Shown piece by piece: positions 53,157 to 63,060 of a stretch of 64,000 bases of DNA; position 1 is the stretch's first letter, and each line of letters starts with the position of its first letter. The stretch is from Nordella sp. HKS 07 (GTDB taxonomy: Bacteria; Pseudomonadota; Alphaproteobacteria; Rhizobiales; Aestuariivirgaceae). Made by a program: the position numbers and the translations under genes. The notes beneath the pieces are model-generated. The model was not told where the DNA came from. It made no database searches and was given only the letters and a program-made list of their open reading frames with translations. The stretch lies in contig NZ_CP049258.1 in NCBI RefSeq assembly GCF_011046735.1, positions 4,978,001 through 5,042,000 of the forward strand, given 5' to 3'.

Positions 53157-53852
53157 CTATGACACCGCCGCTCCCGTCGACGAGCGCAGCCGCCGCGCGA
53201 TGATCTCTTCCCGCTCGGCGCGCATCTTCGCCATGCGCTGTTTCGCTGTGGCGACGATATCGGCGCCCGCTCTTTGCGGCGTGCCGGCATCGAAAGGCGG
53301 CTCTGGCGCATATTCGAGCTCGAGCTGGATGGTCTCGGCTTCCTTCCTGCCGTAGAGCTCCGCCACGATGGCGAGGCCGAAATCGATCCCTGAGGTGACG
53401 CCGCCCGCCGTGATGAACTTGCCGTCCTTTACGACGCGGCCCTCTGTCGCCTTGGCGCCCAAAGGCGAGAGCAGGTCAAACGCGTTCCAATGCGTTGTCG
53501 CCTTGCGGCCCTCGAGGAGGCCGGCGGCGCCGAGGACGAGCGCGCCGGTGCACACCGAGGTGACGAAGCGGGCGCCTGCCGCCTGCGTGCGGATGAAATC
53601 CAGGACCGCCGCATCCTCGAGCAGCGCATTGATGCCGCCGCCGCCCGGAATGCACAGGACGCCAAGTGGCGGACAATCGGCGAGCGTCGCTGTCGGCGTC
53701 ACCGGCAGGCCGCTCGATGAGGCGACGGGCGTCAGGTCCTTCCAGACGAGATCGACGCGCGCGTCCGGCACCGATGTGAAGACCTCATAGGGGCCGACGA
53801 GATCGAGCAGCTGGACGCCGGGGAAAACGAGAATGCCGAAATGCGGCGTCAT
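53157..53852 (-). CDS. DJ-1/PfpI family protein (isonitrile hydratase-like)
   Basis: 231 residues. GATase1-like fold with nucleophile-elbow Cys101 in TSVCTGALVLGAAGLL followed by KATTHWNAFDLL, and FPGVQLLDLVGPYEVF at the start. This subgroup contains isonitrile hydratase InhA and AraC-sensor-like domains; no DNA-binding domain is attached here. Typical length. Divergent from guaA. Confidence 0.87.
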   Translation of the reverse strand: MTPHFGILVFPGVQLLDLVGPYEVFTSVPDARVDLVWKDLTPVASSSGLPVTPTATLADCPPLGVLCIPGGGGINALLEDAAVLDFIRTQAAGARFVTSVCTGALVLGAAGLLEGRKATTHWNAFDLLSPLGAKATEGRVVKDGKFITAGGVTSGIDFGLAIVAELYGRKEAETIQLELEYAPEPPFDAGTPQRAGADIVATAKQRMAKMRAEREEIIARRLRSSTGAAVS

Positions 53853-54001
53853 AGAACATCTCCATGCCTAACCTCGCCAGAATAACAGATCGGGCTTCGC
53901 CAGGATATCGCGACCGCTTCCTTATCGACCGAAAACGCCAGGTTTTTCAAGGGTTTTGCGACACCCTTGCGGACTCGGGGCCGATACCTTAAGCGCTCGC
54001 C

Positions 54002-55549
54002 ATGACAGACCGTATTCTCATCATCGATTTCGGCTCGCAGGTCACCCAGCTCATCGCCAGGAGGGTGCGCGAGGCCGGTGTCTACTCGGAAATCGTTCCT
54101 TTCCAGTCGGCCGAAAAGGCGCTCGACTGGCCGGGTCTCAAGGGCATCATCCTCTCCGGCGGCCCCGCCAGCGTGACCGAGGGCGAGAGCCCCAGGGCGC
54201 CCGAGCGCGTCTTCAAGCTCGGCCTGCCGGTGCTCGGCATCTGCTATGGCGAGCAGGTCATGTGCGCGCAGCTCGGCGGCAAGGTCGAGGGCTCCGACCA
54301 TCGCGAATTCGGCCGCGCCTTCCTTAAAGTCACGAGCGGCAACCCGCTTTTCGACGACGTCTGGTCGGAAGGCGAAAGCCACCAGGTGTGGATGAGCCAC
54401 GGCGACCGCGTCACCGGCCTTCCGCCGGGCTTCCGCGTGGTCGGCACTTCGGACGGCGCCCCCTTCGCGGCCATTGCCGATGAGAAGCGGCAGTTCTACG
54501 CGGTGCAGTTCCACCCCGAAGTGGTGCACACGCCGGACGGCGCCAGGCTCTATCGCAATTTCGTCATCGACATCTGCGGCTGCCGCGGCAACTGGTCGAT
54601 GGCCTCCTTCAAGGACGAGGCGATCCAGCGCATCAAGAAGAAGGTGGGCTTCGAGCGGGTGATCTGCGGCCTGTCGGGCGGCGTCGATTCCGCCGTGACC
54701 GCGGTTCTGATCCACGAGGCGATCGGCGACCAGCTGACCTGCATCTTTGTCGATCACGGCCTGATGCGCGCCGGCGAAGCGGACCAGGTGGTGAAGCTGT
54801 TCCGTGAGGCCTACAATATTCCGCTCGTCCATGTGGACGCCTCCAGGACGTTCCTGGGCGCGCTGGACGGCGTGACCGACCCCGAAGTGAAGCGCAAGAC
54901 GATCGGCAGGCTCTTCATCGAGGTGTTCGAGGCGGAAGCCAAGAAGATCGGCGGCGCCGCCTTCCTGGCGCAAGGGACCCTTTATCCCGATGTGATCGAG
55001 AGCGTCTCCTTCACCGGCGGCCCGTCGGTGACGATCAAGTCGCATCACAATGTCGGCGGCCTGCCCGAGCGCATGAACATGAAGCTGGTCGAGCCGTTGC
55101 GCGAATTGTTCAAGGACGAGGTCCGCGTCCTCGGCCGCGAGCTCGGCCTGCCGGAGCATTTCGTTGGCCGCCATCCTTTCCCGGGCCCCGGCCTCGCCAT
55201 CCGCATTCCGGGCGCCATCACCAGGGACAAGCTCGACATCCTGAGGAAAGCCGACGTCGTCTATCTGGACGAAATCCGCAAGGCCGGCCTCTATGACGCG
55301 ATCTGGCAGGCTTTCGCGGTCCTGCTGCCGGTCCAGACCGTCGGCGTGATGGGCGACGGCCGGACCTATGATTTCGTCTGCGCGCTGCGCGCCGTCACCT
55401 CGACCGACGGCATGACCGCCGATTACTATCATTTCGACCACGATTTCCTCGCCCGCACCGCGACCCGCATCATCAACGAGGTCCGGGGCATCAACCGAGT
55501 GGTCTACGACATCACGTCGAAACCGCCCGGGACGATCGAGTGGGAGTGA
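54002..55549 (+). CDS. guaA: GMP synthase (glutamine-hydrolysing)
   Basis: 515 residues. GATase domain with [15 protein letters not shown] (nucleophile Cys about 82) and [11 protein letters not shown]-pyrophosphatase domain with SGGVDSAV (about 223-230); dimerisation domain ending in KPPGTIEWE. It converts XMP to GMP with glutamine and ATP. The 3' end of guaA is a known integration site for genomic islands, and a degraded second copy of this gene's end lies at 57352-57577. Confidence 0.97.
   Translation: MTDRILIIDFGSQVTQLIARRVREAGVYSEIVPFQSAEKALDWPGLKGIILSGGPASVTEGESPRAPERVFKLGLPVLGICYGEQVMCAQLGGKVEGSDHREFGRAFLKVTSGNPLFDDVWSEGESHQVWMSHGDRVTGLPPGFRVVGTSDGAPFAAIADEKRQFYAVQFHPEVVHTPDGARLYRNFVIDICGCRGNWSMASFKDEAIQRIKKKVGFERVICGLSGGVDSAVTAVLIHEAIGDQLTCIFVDHGLMRAGEADQVVKLFREAYNIPLVHVDASRTFLGALDGVTDPEVKRKTIGRLFIEVFEAEAKKIGGAAFLAQGTLYPDVIESVSFTGGPSVTIKSHHNVGGLPERMNMKLVEPLRELFKDEVRVLGRELGLPEHFVGRHPFPGPGLAIRIPGAITRDKLDILRKADVVYLDEIRKAGLYDAIWQAFAVLLPVQTVGVMGDGRTYDFVCALRAVTSTDGMTADYYHFDHDFLARTATRIINEVRGINRVVYDITSKPPGTIEWE
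55506..55546 (+). other. Putative attachment site in the guaA 3' end
   Basis: The last about 41 coding bases of guaA (CGACATCACGTCGAAACCGC through GAGTGGGAG) recur at 57533-57573 with one mismatch. A direct repeat of this length at the end of guaA is what site-specific integration leaves. Confidence 0.6.
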
Positions 55550-55620
55550 GAGGACAAACACCCGCAACACTTTGACGGCACAAATTTCGGCAAGAGGCGT
55601 TTCAGCCTCTTTCAGCCAGC

Positions 55621-57258
55621 ATGGACATCATGATTCGTCTCGACAACATCAGCAAGCAGCACGGCCATCAGATTCTGTTCATCGACGCCTCGATGGGCAT
55701 CCAGAAGGGGGAGAAGGTGGGGCTCGTCGGGCCCAACGGCGCCGGCAAGTCGACGCTTTTCCGGATGATCACCGGCGAGGACCGGCCCGATGACGGGCTG
55801 GTGACGATCGATCCCGGCATGACGATCGGTTATTTCAGTCAGGATGTCGGCGAGATGTCGGGCCAGAGCGCGGTCAGGGCGGTGATGGATGGTGTCGGGC
55901 CGGTGAGCGCGCTGGTCGCTGAAATGTCTGAGCTCGAGGCCGCGATGGTCGGCCCCGATCAGGCGGACGACATGGAAGCGCTCGTCGAGCGTTATGGCGA
56001 GGTGCAGCACCGTTTCGAGGAGCTCGATGGTTATGCGCTCGACGCCAGGGCGCGCGAGGTGCTGGCCGGCCTGAGCTTCAGCCAGGAACGCATGGACGGC
56101 GATGTCGGCCTGCTCTCCGGCGGCTGGAAGATGCGCGTGGCGCTCGCCCGCATCCTGCTGATGCGGCCCGACGGCATGTTGCTGGACGAGCCGAGCAACC
56201 ATCTCGACCTCGAAAGCCTGATCTGGCTGGAGGACTTCCTCAAGAATTACGACGGCGCGTTGTTGATGACGTCGCATGACCGCGCCTTCATGAACCGCAT
56301 CATCGGCAAGGTCGTGGAGATCGACGGCGGCTCGCTCACCACCTATTCGGGCGATCTCGATTTCTACGATCAGCAGCGCCTCTTGAGCGAGAAGCAGCGC
56401 CAGGCGCAGTTCGAGCGCCAGCAGGCGATGCTCGCCAAGGAGATCAAGTTCATCGAGCGCTTCAAGGCGCGGGCCTCGCACGCGGCACAGGTCCAGAGCC
56501 GGGTGAAGAAGCTGGACAAGATCGAACGCGTGGAGCCGCCCCGGCGCCGCCAGGCCGTCCAGTTTGAATTCCGTAGCCCCCCGCGCTCGGGCGATGACGT
56601 GGCGAGCTTCAAGAATGTTCACAAGGGTTATGGCAGCCAGCCGATCTATACGGGGCTCGATTTCCAGGTGCGCCGCAGGGAACGCTGGTGCGTGCTGGGC
56701 GCCAATGGCGCGGGTAAATCCACGCTTCTGAAGCTGGCGGCGGGTGCGACCGGGCCGGACGAGGGCACGGTCAGCGTCGGCGCCAATGTCAGGATGGGCT
56801 ATTTCGCGCAGCACTCCATGGATCTGCTGGACGGTGACGATACGGTCTTCGAGTCGCTGGACCAGTCGTTCCCGCATGCGGGGCAGGGGGCGCTGCGCAC
56901 GCTGGCCGGCTGTTTCGGCTTCTCGGGCGATGATGTCGAGAAGCCCTGCCGGGTGCTGTCCGGCGGCGAGAAGGCGCGTCTGGTCATGGCCAAGATGCTG
57001 TTCGACCCGCCGAACTTCCTGGTTCTCGACGAACCGACGAACCATCTGGACATGGCGACGAAGGAGATGCTGGTCCAGGCGCTGGCGGAATTCGAGGGCA
57101 CCATGCTGTTCGTGTCGCATGACCGCCACTTCCTGGCCGCGCTCTCGAACCGGGTGCTGGAACTGACACCCGACGGCGTTCATCAGTATGGCGGCGGCTA
57201 CACCGAATATGTGGCCCGCACGGGCCAGGAGGCGCCGGGGCTGCATCCGGGCGGGTAA
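55621..57258 (+). CDS. ABC-F family ATPase
   Basis: 545 residues. Two ATPase domains: Walker A GPNGAGKST and GANGAGKST, signatures LSGGWKMRVALARIL and LSGGEKARLVMAKML, Walker B MLLDEPSNHLD and LVLDEPTNHLD, joined by the charged P-site tRNA interaction linker (about 250-320). No membrane domain: ABC-F proteins act on the ribosome E-site in translation control or antibiotic protection. It lies between guaA and the guaA 3' remnant, so it may be part of an inserted segment; its codon use does not look foreign to me. Confidence 0.9.
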   Translation: MDIMIRLDNISKQHGHQILFIDASMGIQKGEKVGLVGPNGAGKSTLFRMITGEDRPDDGLVTIDPGMTIGYFSQDVGEMSGQSAVRAVMDGVGPVSALVAEMSELEAAMVGPDQADDMEALVERYGEVQHRFEELDGYALDARAREVLAGLSFSQERMDGDVGLLSGGWKMRVALARILLMRPDGMLLDEPSNHLDLESLIWLEDFLKNYDGALLMTSHDRAFMNRIIGKVVEIDGGSLTTYSGDLDFYDQQRLLSEKQRQAQFERQQAMLAKEIKFIERFKARASHAAQVQSRVKKLDKIERVEPPRRRQAVQFEFRSPPRSGDDVASFKNVHKGYGSQPIYTGLDFQVRRRERWCVLGANGAGKSTLLKLAAGATGPDEGTVSVGANVRMGYFAQHSMDLLDGDDTVFESLDQSFPHAGQGALRTLAGCFGFSGDDVEKPCRVLSGGEKARLVMAKMLFDPPNFLVLDEPTNHLDMATKEMLVQALAEFEGTMLFVSHDRHFLAALSNRVLELTPDGVHQYGGGYTEYVARTGQEAPGLHPGG

Positions 57259-57259
57259 A

Positions 57260-57300
57260 GCATGATCCGGAAAAGTGCGATGCCGTTTTCCGGAGATAAC
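57260..57300. repeat. Short palindromic repeat related to family 2
   Basis: GCATGATCCGGAAAA... GTTTTCCGGA, the outer and inner arms of family 2 without the central hairpin. It starts two bases after the ABC-F stop and may end transcription there. Confidence 0.5.
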
Positions 57301-57351
57301 ATCCGCAAACAAGAAAATAAAGGGCGACGGCGACTCTTCTTAGGGCCATCA

Positions 57352-57577
57352 CGCTTTCCTGTTACCGTCCAGACCCTCGGCGTCATGGGCGAAGGCCGCA
57401 GGGTCTGCGCGTTTAGAGCCGTACCTCGATCGCCTGCATATTCGCCGACTACTATCGTCTCCACCACGACTTCCTCGCTTGTACTGCCAGCCGTATCATC
57501 CAAAAGGTAAGGGTATCAACGGGGCGGTTTCGACATCACGTCGAAACCGCCGGGGACGATCGAGTGGGAGAATGAGG
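57352..57577 (+). pseudogene. Degraded second copy of the guaA 3' end
   Basis: From TTACCGTCCAGACC onward the sequence follows the last about 220 bases of guaA with many substitutions and small deletions, and ends with an almost perfect copy of the final 41 coding bases (57533-57573). It contains stops and cannot be read as protein. It is best explained as the displaced or donor guaA end at the right border of a former integration. Confidence 0.8.
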
Positions 57578-57900
57578 GGACAGCGCGACCTATTGGACCC
57601 AACGCTCGCGAAGGGCGCATTCATCCGTTCCTGATACACTGTTCCTGCCTCAACGCTTTGAAATCAAGCCTATAAAGTGCCTTCCGTACGTAGCCTTAGC
57701 AGCTGACGATCAGCATAGTTTAGCACCGTCAGCCGGCATTCAGATCCTATCGGACGATGCTAAGTCCGCGTGTAGTTCGCCTTGGCGGACCGATGCCGGT
57801 ACCTCCCAGCCAGATCGCAGATTGTGGATGCATGACTGGTTTCAATGGTGTCATGCGGCGAACAGCGGTAAGAGTATTACAACTAAGTCGGGGGAGCAGG
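57578..57900. other. Intergenic region before the defence genes
   Basis: No supported gene. It joins the integration scar to the first defence gene. An in-frame extension of that gene to 57757 exists but has no ribosome binding site and an unconserved composition. Confidence 0.4.
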
Positions 57901-59611
57901 TTGGCGCGTGTCCGTCACATCAGGATTGAGAATTTCCGGTCCATACAGTTGCTCGACTGGCATCCGTCGGCCGGGATCAACTGCCTGATCGGCCCTGGGG
58001 ACTCCGGGAAGTCCTCTATCCTTGAGGCCATCGACTTATGCCTGGGCTCGCGTCGAACCGTCTCTCTAACCGATGCCGATTTCTACCTGTTGGATGTCGA
58101 ACAGTCGATCTCGATCACAATCACTCTTGGAGAGCTTGACGACAGTTTGAAGAGCATGGAAGTATATGGCCTCTACCTTCGCGGGTACAAGGCGCAAACG
58201 CGTGCTATTGAGGATGAGCCGGAAGCCGCTGCGGAGACCGTCCTGACGATCAACATGACGGTGGGAAGCGACCTTGATCCTGTTTGGACACTCGTCTCCG
58301 CTCGTGCCGAAGCTCACGGACAAAGCCGATACCTGACATGGAGCGATCGGGCGCGTCTTTCTCCAAACCGTATCGGCGCATTAGCCGATCACAACCTTGC
58401 CTGGCGACGGGGTTCGGTTCTTAATCGTCTTTCTAATGAGCGGGCGGACACCTCGGCCGCCTTGGCGAAAGCGGCTCGCGACGCGCGCGTCACATTCGGC
58501 GACGCCGCTGATATACAACTCGGCGAGACGCTTCAGATTGTTACGGACACCGCAACTGCTCTTGGAATTCCGACGGGCGGAAAGCCGAAAGCGATGTTGG
58601 ATGCGCACTCGGTGTCATTCAGCGGCGGCACTATCGCACTTCATAGTGCCGACGGAGTACCGCTACGTGCTCTGGGTGTCGGCTCAACCCGCCTGCTGCT
58701 GGCTGGCCTCCAACGAAAGGCAGCCTCAGAGGCGACCGTAATTCTGATTGATGAACTGGAATATGGGCTAGAGCCTCATCGAGTCATCCGTTTGCTTGGT
58801 TCACTGGGAGCGAAAGAGACGCCCGCTCCGCTGCAGGCCTTCATCACCACCCATTCACCGATCGCGTTGAGGGAATTGCGTGGCGATCAACTGTTTGTGG
58901 TGAGGAAACAAGTTAGCGCGCATTATGTGACCGTCGTCGGATCGGTGGATGACGTCCAGGGGGACCATTCGGCTTCATCCTGAAGCATTCCTCGCTCCTT
59001 CCGTCATTGTCTGCGAAGGAGCAAGCGAGGTCGGCTTGCTCCGCGGGCTAGATCTATATTGGGACGAATTGGGGCACGGCTCGATTAACGCCCGTGGGGT
59101 TAGTCTCGTGGACGCTAAAGGTGTGTCTAAGATCTATGGGCGAGCGAGGCCATTCGTAGCGCTCGACTATCGTGTCGCGGTCTTGAGAGATGATGATGCC
59201 AAGCCTAACGCGGCCGAGGAAGATATGTTTGTTGGAGCAGGTTGTGCGGTGTTCGCATGGCAGGCCGGACGGGCACTCGAAGACGAATTGTTCAACAGCC
59301 TACCCGATGACGCGGTTCACGCCTTGTTGGAGAAAGCCGTCGAATGGTGTGGTGATGTTATGGTGGATGCGCAGTTAAGTACAGCAAGCGGTAATACGCT
59401 CGACCTTGCTGCCTGCCGGGGAATGGTAACCGCGGCGACACGCACTGCGATGGCGACGGCGTCAAAGTCAAAGCAGAACCCATGGTTCAAATCGGTAACG
59501 GCTTATGAGGAGGTCGGGCGAACTATCGTTGGGCCGAGTCTTCAACATGCGGACCCGAACCTGCGCTCGATCGTCCGACGCCTTAGGCTCTGGCTGACCA
59601 GTGTCGGTTGA
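57901..59611 (+). pseudogene. gajA: OLD-family ATPase-TOPRIM nuclease (GajA-like), split by one frameshift
   Basis: TTG 57901 is preceded by GGGGGAG at 9 bases and begins at the conserved ARVRHIRIENFRSI. The ATPase has Walker A GPGDSGKSS, Walker B VILIDELEYGLEP and ITTHSPIALREL. Frame 1 ends at 58983; the TOPRIM part (VIVCEGASEVGLLRG with its Glu, and VLRDDDAK) continues in another frame. Four instead of five G at 58959-58963 would give DVQGTIRLHPEAF and one 570-residue protein, close to the usual GajA length. GajA nicks DNA when nucleotide pools fall during phage infection. The gene is broken as read, unless this is a sequence error or a programmed shift. Confidence 0.8.
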
Positions 59612-61019
59612 AATCGATCTATTAGGTGTTGAGCGGGGGGCGATCACGGCCCCGGCGGGCTGCGGTAAGACGCATCTGATTGCCGACGCGTTGTCGCGTC
59701 ACGAAGGTACCAAGCCGGTGTTGGTACTTACGCATACAAATGCTGGGGTCGCTGCTCTCCGCACAAAGCTTAATCGTGCCTCCGTGCCGGCAAGTCGATA
59801 TCGTTTAGCGACCATCGACGGGTGGGCGATCCGCCTAGTGAACATATTCCCTGCAAGGTCCGGCATCAATCCGGCCGTCCTGCAATTGAGGAATCGCAAC
59901 CGAGATTATCCTGCCATCCGTGACGCGGCGTTTCAACTGGTGAGTGGTGGCCACATCAACGATATTCTGGCCGCGACTTACGATCGGCTCTTTGTCGATG
60001 AGTATCAGGATTGCTCCATCCGGCAACACGCCATCGTCGCCGCTGCATCTTGGGCTTTGCGGACTGTAGTGCTTGGTGATCCGATGCAAGCGATCTTCGG
60101 TTTTGGTGACGATCCTTTGCCTGATTGGAGTGCTCAGGTTTGTCAACATTTCCAGGTCGTAGCCCAACTCCAGATACCCCAGCGGTGGGTGCGCGTCGGC
60201 GAAGAGGCGTTCGGCCGCTGGCTTTTGCGACAGCGGGAACATTTGCTGCATGGCGAAGCGCTCGACCTTGGTGCTGTGCCGCCGAACGTGAATTGGGTTA
60301 GGCTCGCCGGCGACGGCGGGGATCACGCCGTGCGCGTTGCGGTCGGCCGTGTAGCTATCGATGAAAATGAGAAGGCGCTAATTCTAGCCGATACGCGACC
60401 TGCCGCGCAGCGCGATTTCGCTCGGCAGATTCCTGGAGCGGTCACTGTGGAGAACGTCGATTTGACTGACCTCGTTGATTTCGGAGACCGATTTAATCTG
60501 CAATCGCCAGAAGTCTTGCGTCATTTGGTAGAGTTCGCCGGGAGCGTCATGACTAATGTTGGCGCTCCTGACATGTTGGCGCGTATTGACTCTTTGCGTA
60601 ACGGTCGCGCTCGCCGAGAAGCGTCGGATGCTGAGACTGCCGCAATCGACTTCGTTAAAAATCCCCGTTACCCAGCAGCCCTGGCGCTCCTGGAGGCCAT
60701 CGCGCGGCAACCAGGGGTGCGCGCCCATCGCCCGGCGATCTTACGTGGCGCCTACGACATGTTCAAGGCGTGTGCTGGCTCACCCGATATGATGCCCGCC
60801 GAAGCGGCGAGCATCGTGCGTGAACAGTCGAGGCTTATTGGAAGGCCGCTGGCGAAACGAACGGTTGGCAGCACGTTGTTGCTCAAGGGGTTAGAAGCAG
60901 AAATCTGTGTCATCTTGAATCCAGAACTTATGGATCGACGGCATTTGTATGTCGCGATGACGCGCGGTTCGAAAAAGTTGGTAATCTGCTCACAAGATCA
61001 AGTGCTGCGGCCGCGCTGA
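59601..61019 (+). CDS. gajB: UvrD/Rep-like helicase (GajB-like)
   Basis: 472 residues from GTG 59601, overlapping the nuclease gene by 11 bases. Superfamily-1 motifs: Walker A TAPAGCGKTHLI, motif II LFVDEYQDCS, motif III VVLGDPMQAIFGF, QRWV, and motif VI HLYVAMTRGSKKLVI. Length matches GajB. In Gabija, GajB senses or unwinds DNA ends and hydrolyses nucleotides together with the GajA tetramer. The overlap indicates translational coupling with gajA. This gene looks intact. Confidence 0.85.
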   Translation: MSVEIDLLGVERGAITAPAGCGKTHLIADALSRHEGTKPVLVLTHTNAGVAALRTKLNRASVPASRYRLATIDGWAIRLVNIFPARSGINPAVLQLRNRNRDYPAIRDAAFQLVSGGHINDILAATYDRLFVDEYQDCSIRQHAIVAAASWALRTVVLGDPMQAIFGFGDDPLPDWSAQVCQHFQVVAQLQIPQRWVRVGEEAFGRWLLRQREHLLHGEALDLGAVPPNVNWVRLAGDGGDHAVRVAVGRVAIDENEKALILADTRPAAQRDFARQIPGAVTVENVDLTDLVDFGDRFNLQSPEVLRHLVEFAGSVMTNVGAPDMLARIDSLRNGRARREASDAETAAIDFVKNPRYPAALALLEAIARQPGVRAHRPAILRGAYDMFKACAGSPDMMPAEAASIVREQSRLIGRPLAKRTVGSTLLLKGLEAEICVILNPELMDRRHLYVAMTRGSKKLVICSQDQVLRPR

Positions 61020-61164
61020 AGCGTAGATCTGAAGCGGCCGCTCGAAGCTATGCTTAAGCCTCCTGCTCCGCACAGTTATCAATAATCTACCAATCCCGAG
61101 ATTGAAGCGCATCTACGCATCACAAGCTTGTTGTCTAATATGCAGGTGACCGACTCAAGTTGCA

Positions 61165-62300
61165 TCACAATGACGTTATGCCTCTTGGCAAGCTAGCGAG
61201 GTGGGATACGTCCGCTGTCCCGTCGTGCAGTACGAGAAGCTGCTTCGGCTCTGATACGAACCATGCAAAAGAGCCCCACGCAAGTTGCGCAACAGTCTTT
61301 TTGAAACCAGCGGATTGGCGATCTTGATAGGCTGTGAGGAATGCGATTTGTTTCCGGTCGAAATCGGCGGCATCTGTCATCAAGTAAATGGCCTCACGCG
61401 GCGATCGGTAATGGCGCCGTCGGTTGCAACTACTTCGACGAATAGGATTAGTGGCTCCTTATCGCCAAGATCGGCAAGGATTAGATCCGGGAGGTTCTTG
61501 TCTGCTTCGATCCTGAGCCCAGTTGCGCTTGCTATGGCATCACCGCGGATGACAACTTTGTTGCCGCTCTCACTCAACCAAAGCACCACTGCTAAGAAAC
61601 CTCTTTGCGAATACTTCGATAACGGCTTGTGTGATGATAGAACTCGGACCCGGCGCGAGTAGCCTAGTTTCACCATTCGGAAAGGTGACGCGGATTCCAG
61701 CCACGTTGGCAGCTGCTCCCTCTCGCATAATAGTTACCCGCGCCAATGCGCCATTGCTGAGATGCGTCTCCTGGAAAGTGGCTATCGCCGTCTCCAACGC
61801 CGCACCATCGAGTGCCGGATCGAAGAGCGTTGCGAAATCGCGCTTCAGCGCGTAGCGCGGCTCGCTTGATGTCGTTGGCAAATCTTCGCGTCGTATAACT
61901 GCTCCAATTGCCACTAAGCCGTCCCGCAACGTCTCGTCGCGAATAGGCTCACGGGTGTTGTCGGCATACCAACGTGTTCCGGCGGAGATGCCATTCCTGC
62001 GTATCACAGCAGTCGCGTAATTTTCACGGTCGATATTATCTGCTAAAGCGGCTTGCTCGTGTGTCATACGATAAACGTGCACCGGCCCGAGGAAACGACC
62101 GCAATCCTCAACAGCGCCAATGTAGATCGCGGCGAACTCGGCGCGCAGATGGTGACCCCGCCGCCCGATGCATAATCCGTCGTCCCTATCCGTTTCCACC
62201 CGGGCTGCTGGAAAGCGCGATTCCCGTTCTATTCGTTGAGAGATCTTGGACCGGACTGCGCTCGGACGAACCACGTCGTTCCTGCCGGCGCGTGAACGCT
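61165..62300 (-). pseudogene. BsuBI/PstI-type restriction endonuclease, two or more frameshifts
   Basis: Three minus-strand frames together give the family in order: YIGAVEDCGRF, RWYADNTREPIRDETLRDG, LPTTSSEPRYALKRDFATLFDP (62110-61800), FPNGETRLLAPGPSS; then LPDLILADLGDKEPLILFVEVV (about 61520-61430); then FDRKQIAFLTAYQDRQ and WFVSEPKQLLVLHDG (61370-61220). The frame changes fall near 61590 and near 61390. The N-terminal 60 residues are also degraded. BsuBI/PstI enzymes cut CTGCAG. No intact partner methyltransferase lies within the window, consistent with a decayed restriction system. Confidence 0.75.
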
Positions 62301-62353
62301 TCACGAGAGCAGGCCTTGCTTGTGCGACGGGCGCAGATCGGCATATCAGCATT

Positions 62354-62959
62354 TCAGCGTCGGCCGACGGACGCCACTGAGATTAAGGCATCTGCAGCGC
62401 GCTGAAGCATGAGCGTAGCTTCGCCGGAATCGAAAATCGGGGTGCTGACAAATGCGCCATTGATGAGCACGGCGAGCTGCCCGCCCAACTCTTGGGGAGC
62501 GGGAACCGCCAGGGCCTCGGCGATGACCGTCAGCCGCCGACGCAGCTCTCGCTTGTGGGCAGTGGCAACTTTGCGCGCCGGATGATCCGCTTCCGGAAAT
62601 TCCGCGGCGACGTTGATCTGCGGGCAACCCCGATAACCCGGACGCCCGGCCCGGGCGCCGATCCATTCCATGTGGGCGGACAATTCACCCCTGGGATCGT
62701 TCGGATGGGCGGCCGCGACGCTCTCCCACTGAGACCAGAAGTCCGCATCCTCCCGTTGCAGGAACGCCGCGATCAGGTCGTCCTTCGTGCCGAAATGCCG
62801 GTAGAGGCTGGTCTTCGCGACACCAGCCTCCTTCACCACCAGGTCCACGCCGACGGCGCGTACCCCCTGCCTGTAGAAGAGGGTGGAGGCGGTCTCCAGG
62901 ATCTTCTCCCGCACATCGATCGGATCGTGACGGACAGAAACAAGCGGGGCTTCGGGCAT
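62354..62959 (-). CDS. TetR/AcrR-family regulator
   Basis: 201 residues from ATG 62959, with AGGAG at 8-9 bases. The N-terminal helix-turn-helix (about 13-60: REKILETASTLFYRQGVRAVGVDLVVKEAGVAKTSLYRHFGTKDDLI) is followed by a ligand-binding helical domain with one Cys (GYRGCPQINVAAEFP), the type found in YjgJ- or AcuR-like repressors of stress and solvent genes. Divergent from the dehydrogenase-like gene, with a palindrome between them that it probably binds. Confidence 0.9.
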   Translation of the reverse strand: MPEAPLVSVRHDPIDVREKILETASTLFYRQGVRAVGVDLVVKEAGVAKTSLYRHFGTKDDLIAAFLQREDADFWSQWESVAAAHPNDPRGELSAHMEWIGARAGRPGYRGCPQINVAAEFPEADHPARKVATAHKRELRRRLTVIAEALAVPAPQELGGQLAVLINGAFVSTPIFDSGEATLMLQRAADALISVASVGRR

Positions 62960-62998
62960 CTCAACATCTCCTCTGCGCATCCCATAGCTCAAAAATGC

Positions 62999-63043
62999 TT
63001 GACACGCTACAGACCTGTATGTAGGAAACAGACAGGTCTGTAG
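62999..63043 (+). promoter_or_regulatory. Promoter and TetR operator
   Basis: TTGACA at 62999-63004 fits a -35 box. The perfect 12-bp inverted repeat CTACAGACCTGT (63007-63018) and ACAGGTCTGTAG (63032-63043), with a 13-base spacer, fills the interval where a -10 box (weak TAGGAA at 63022) would lie. Binding by the divergent TetR protein would block this promoter and probably its own. Confidence 0.7.
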
Positions 63044-63060
63044 CAAAAGGAGGGACGGGG

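Noticed and set aside
53849-57312. Minus-strand frames of 573 and 566 residues opposite guaA and the ABC-F gene
   Set aside because: Antisense shadows of two conserved genes; no domain motif and no ribosome binding site.
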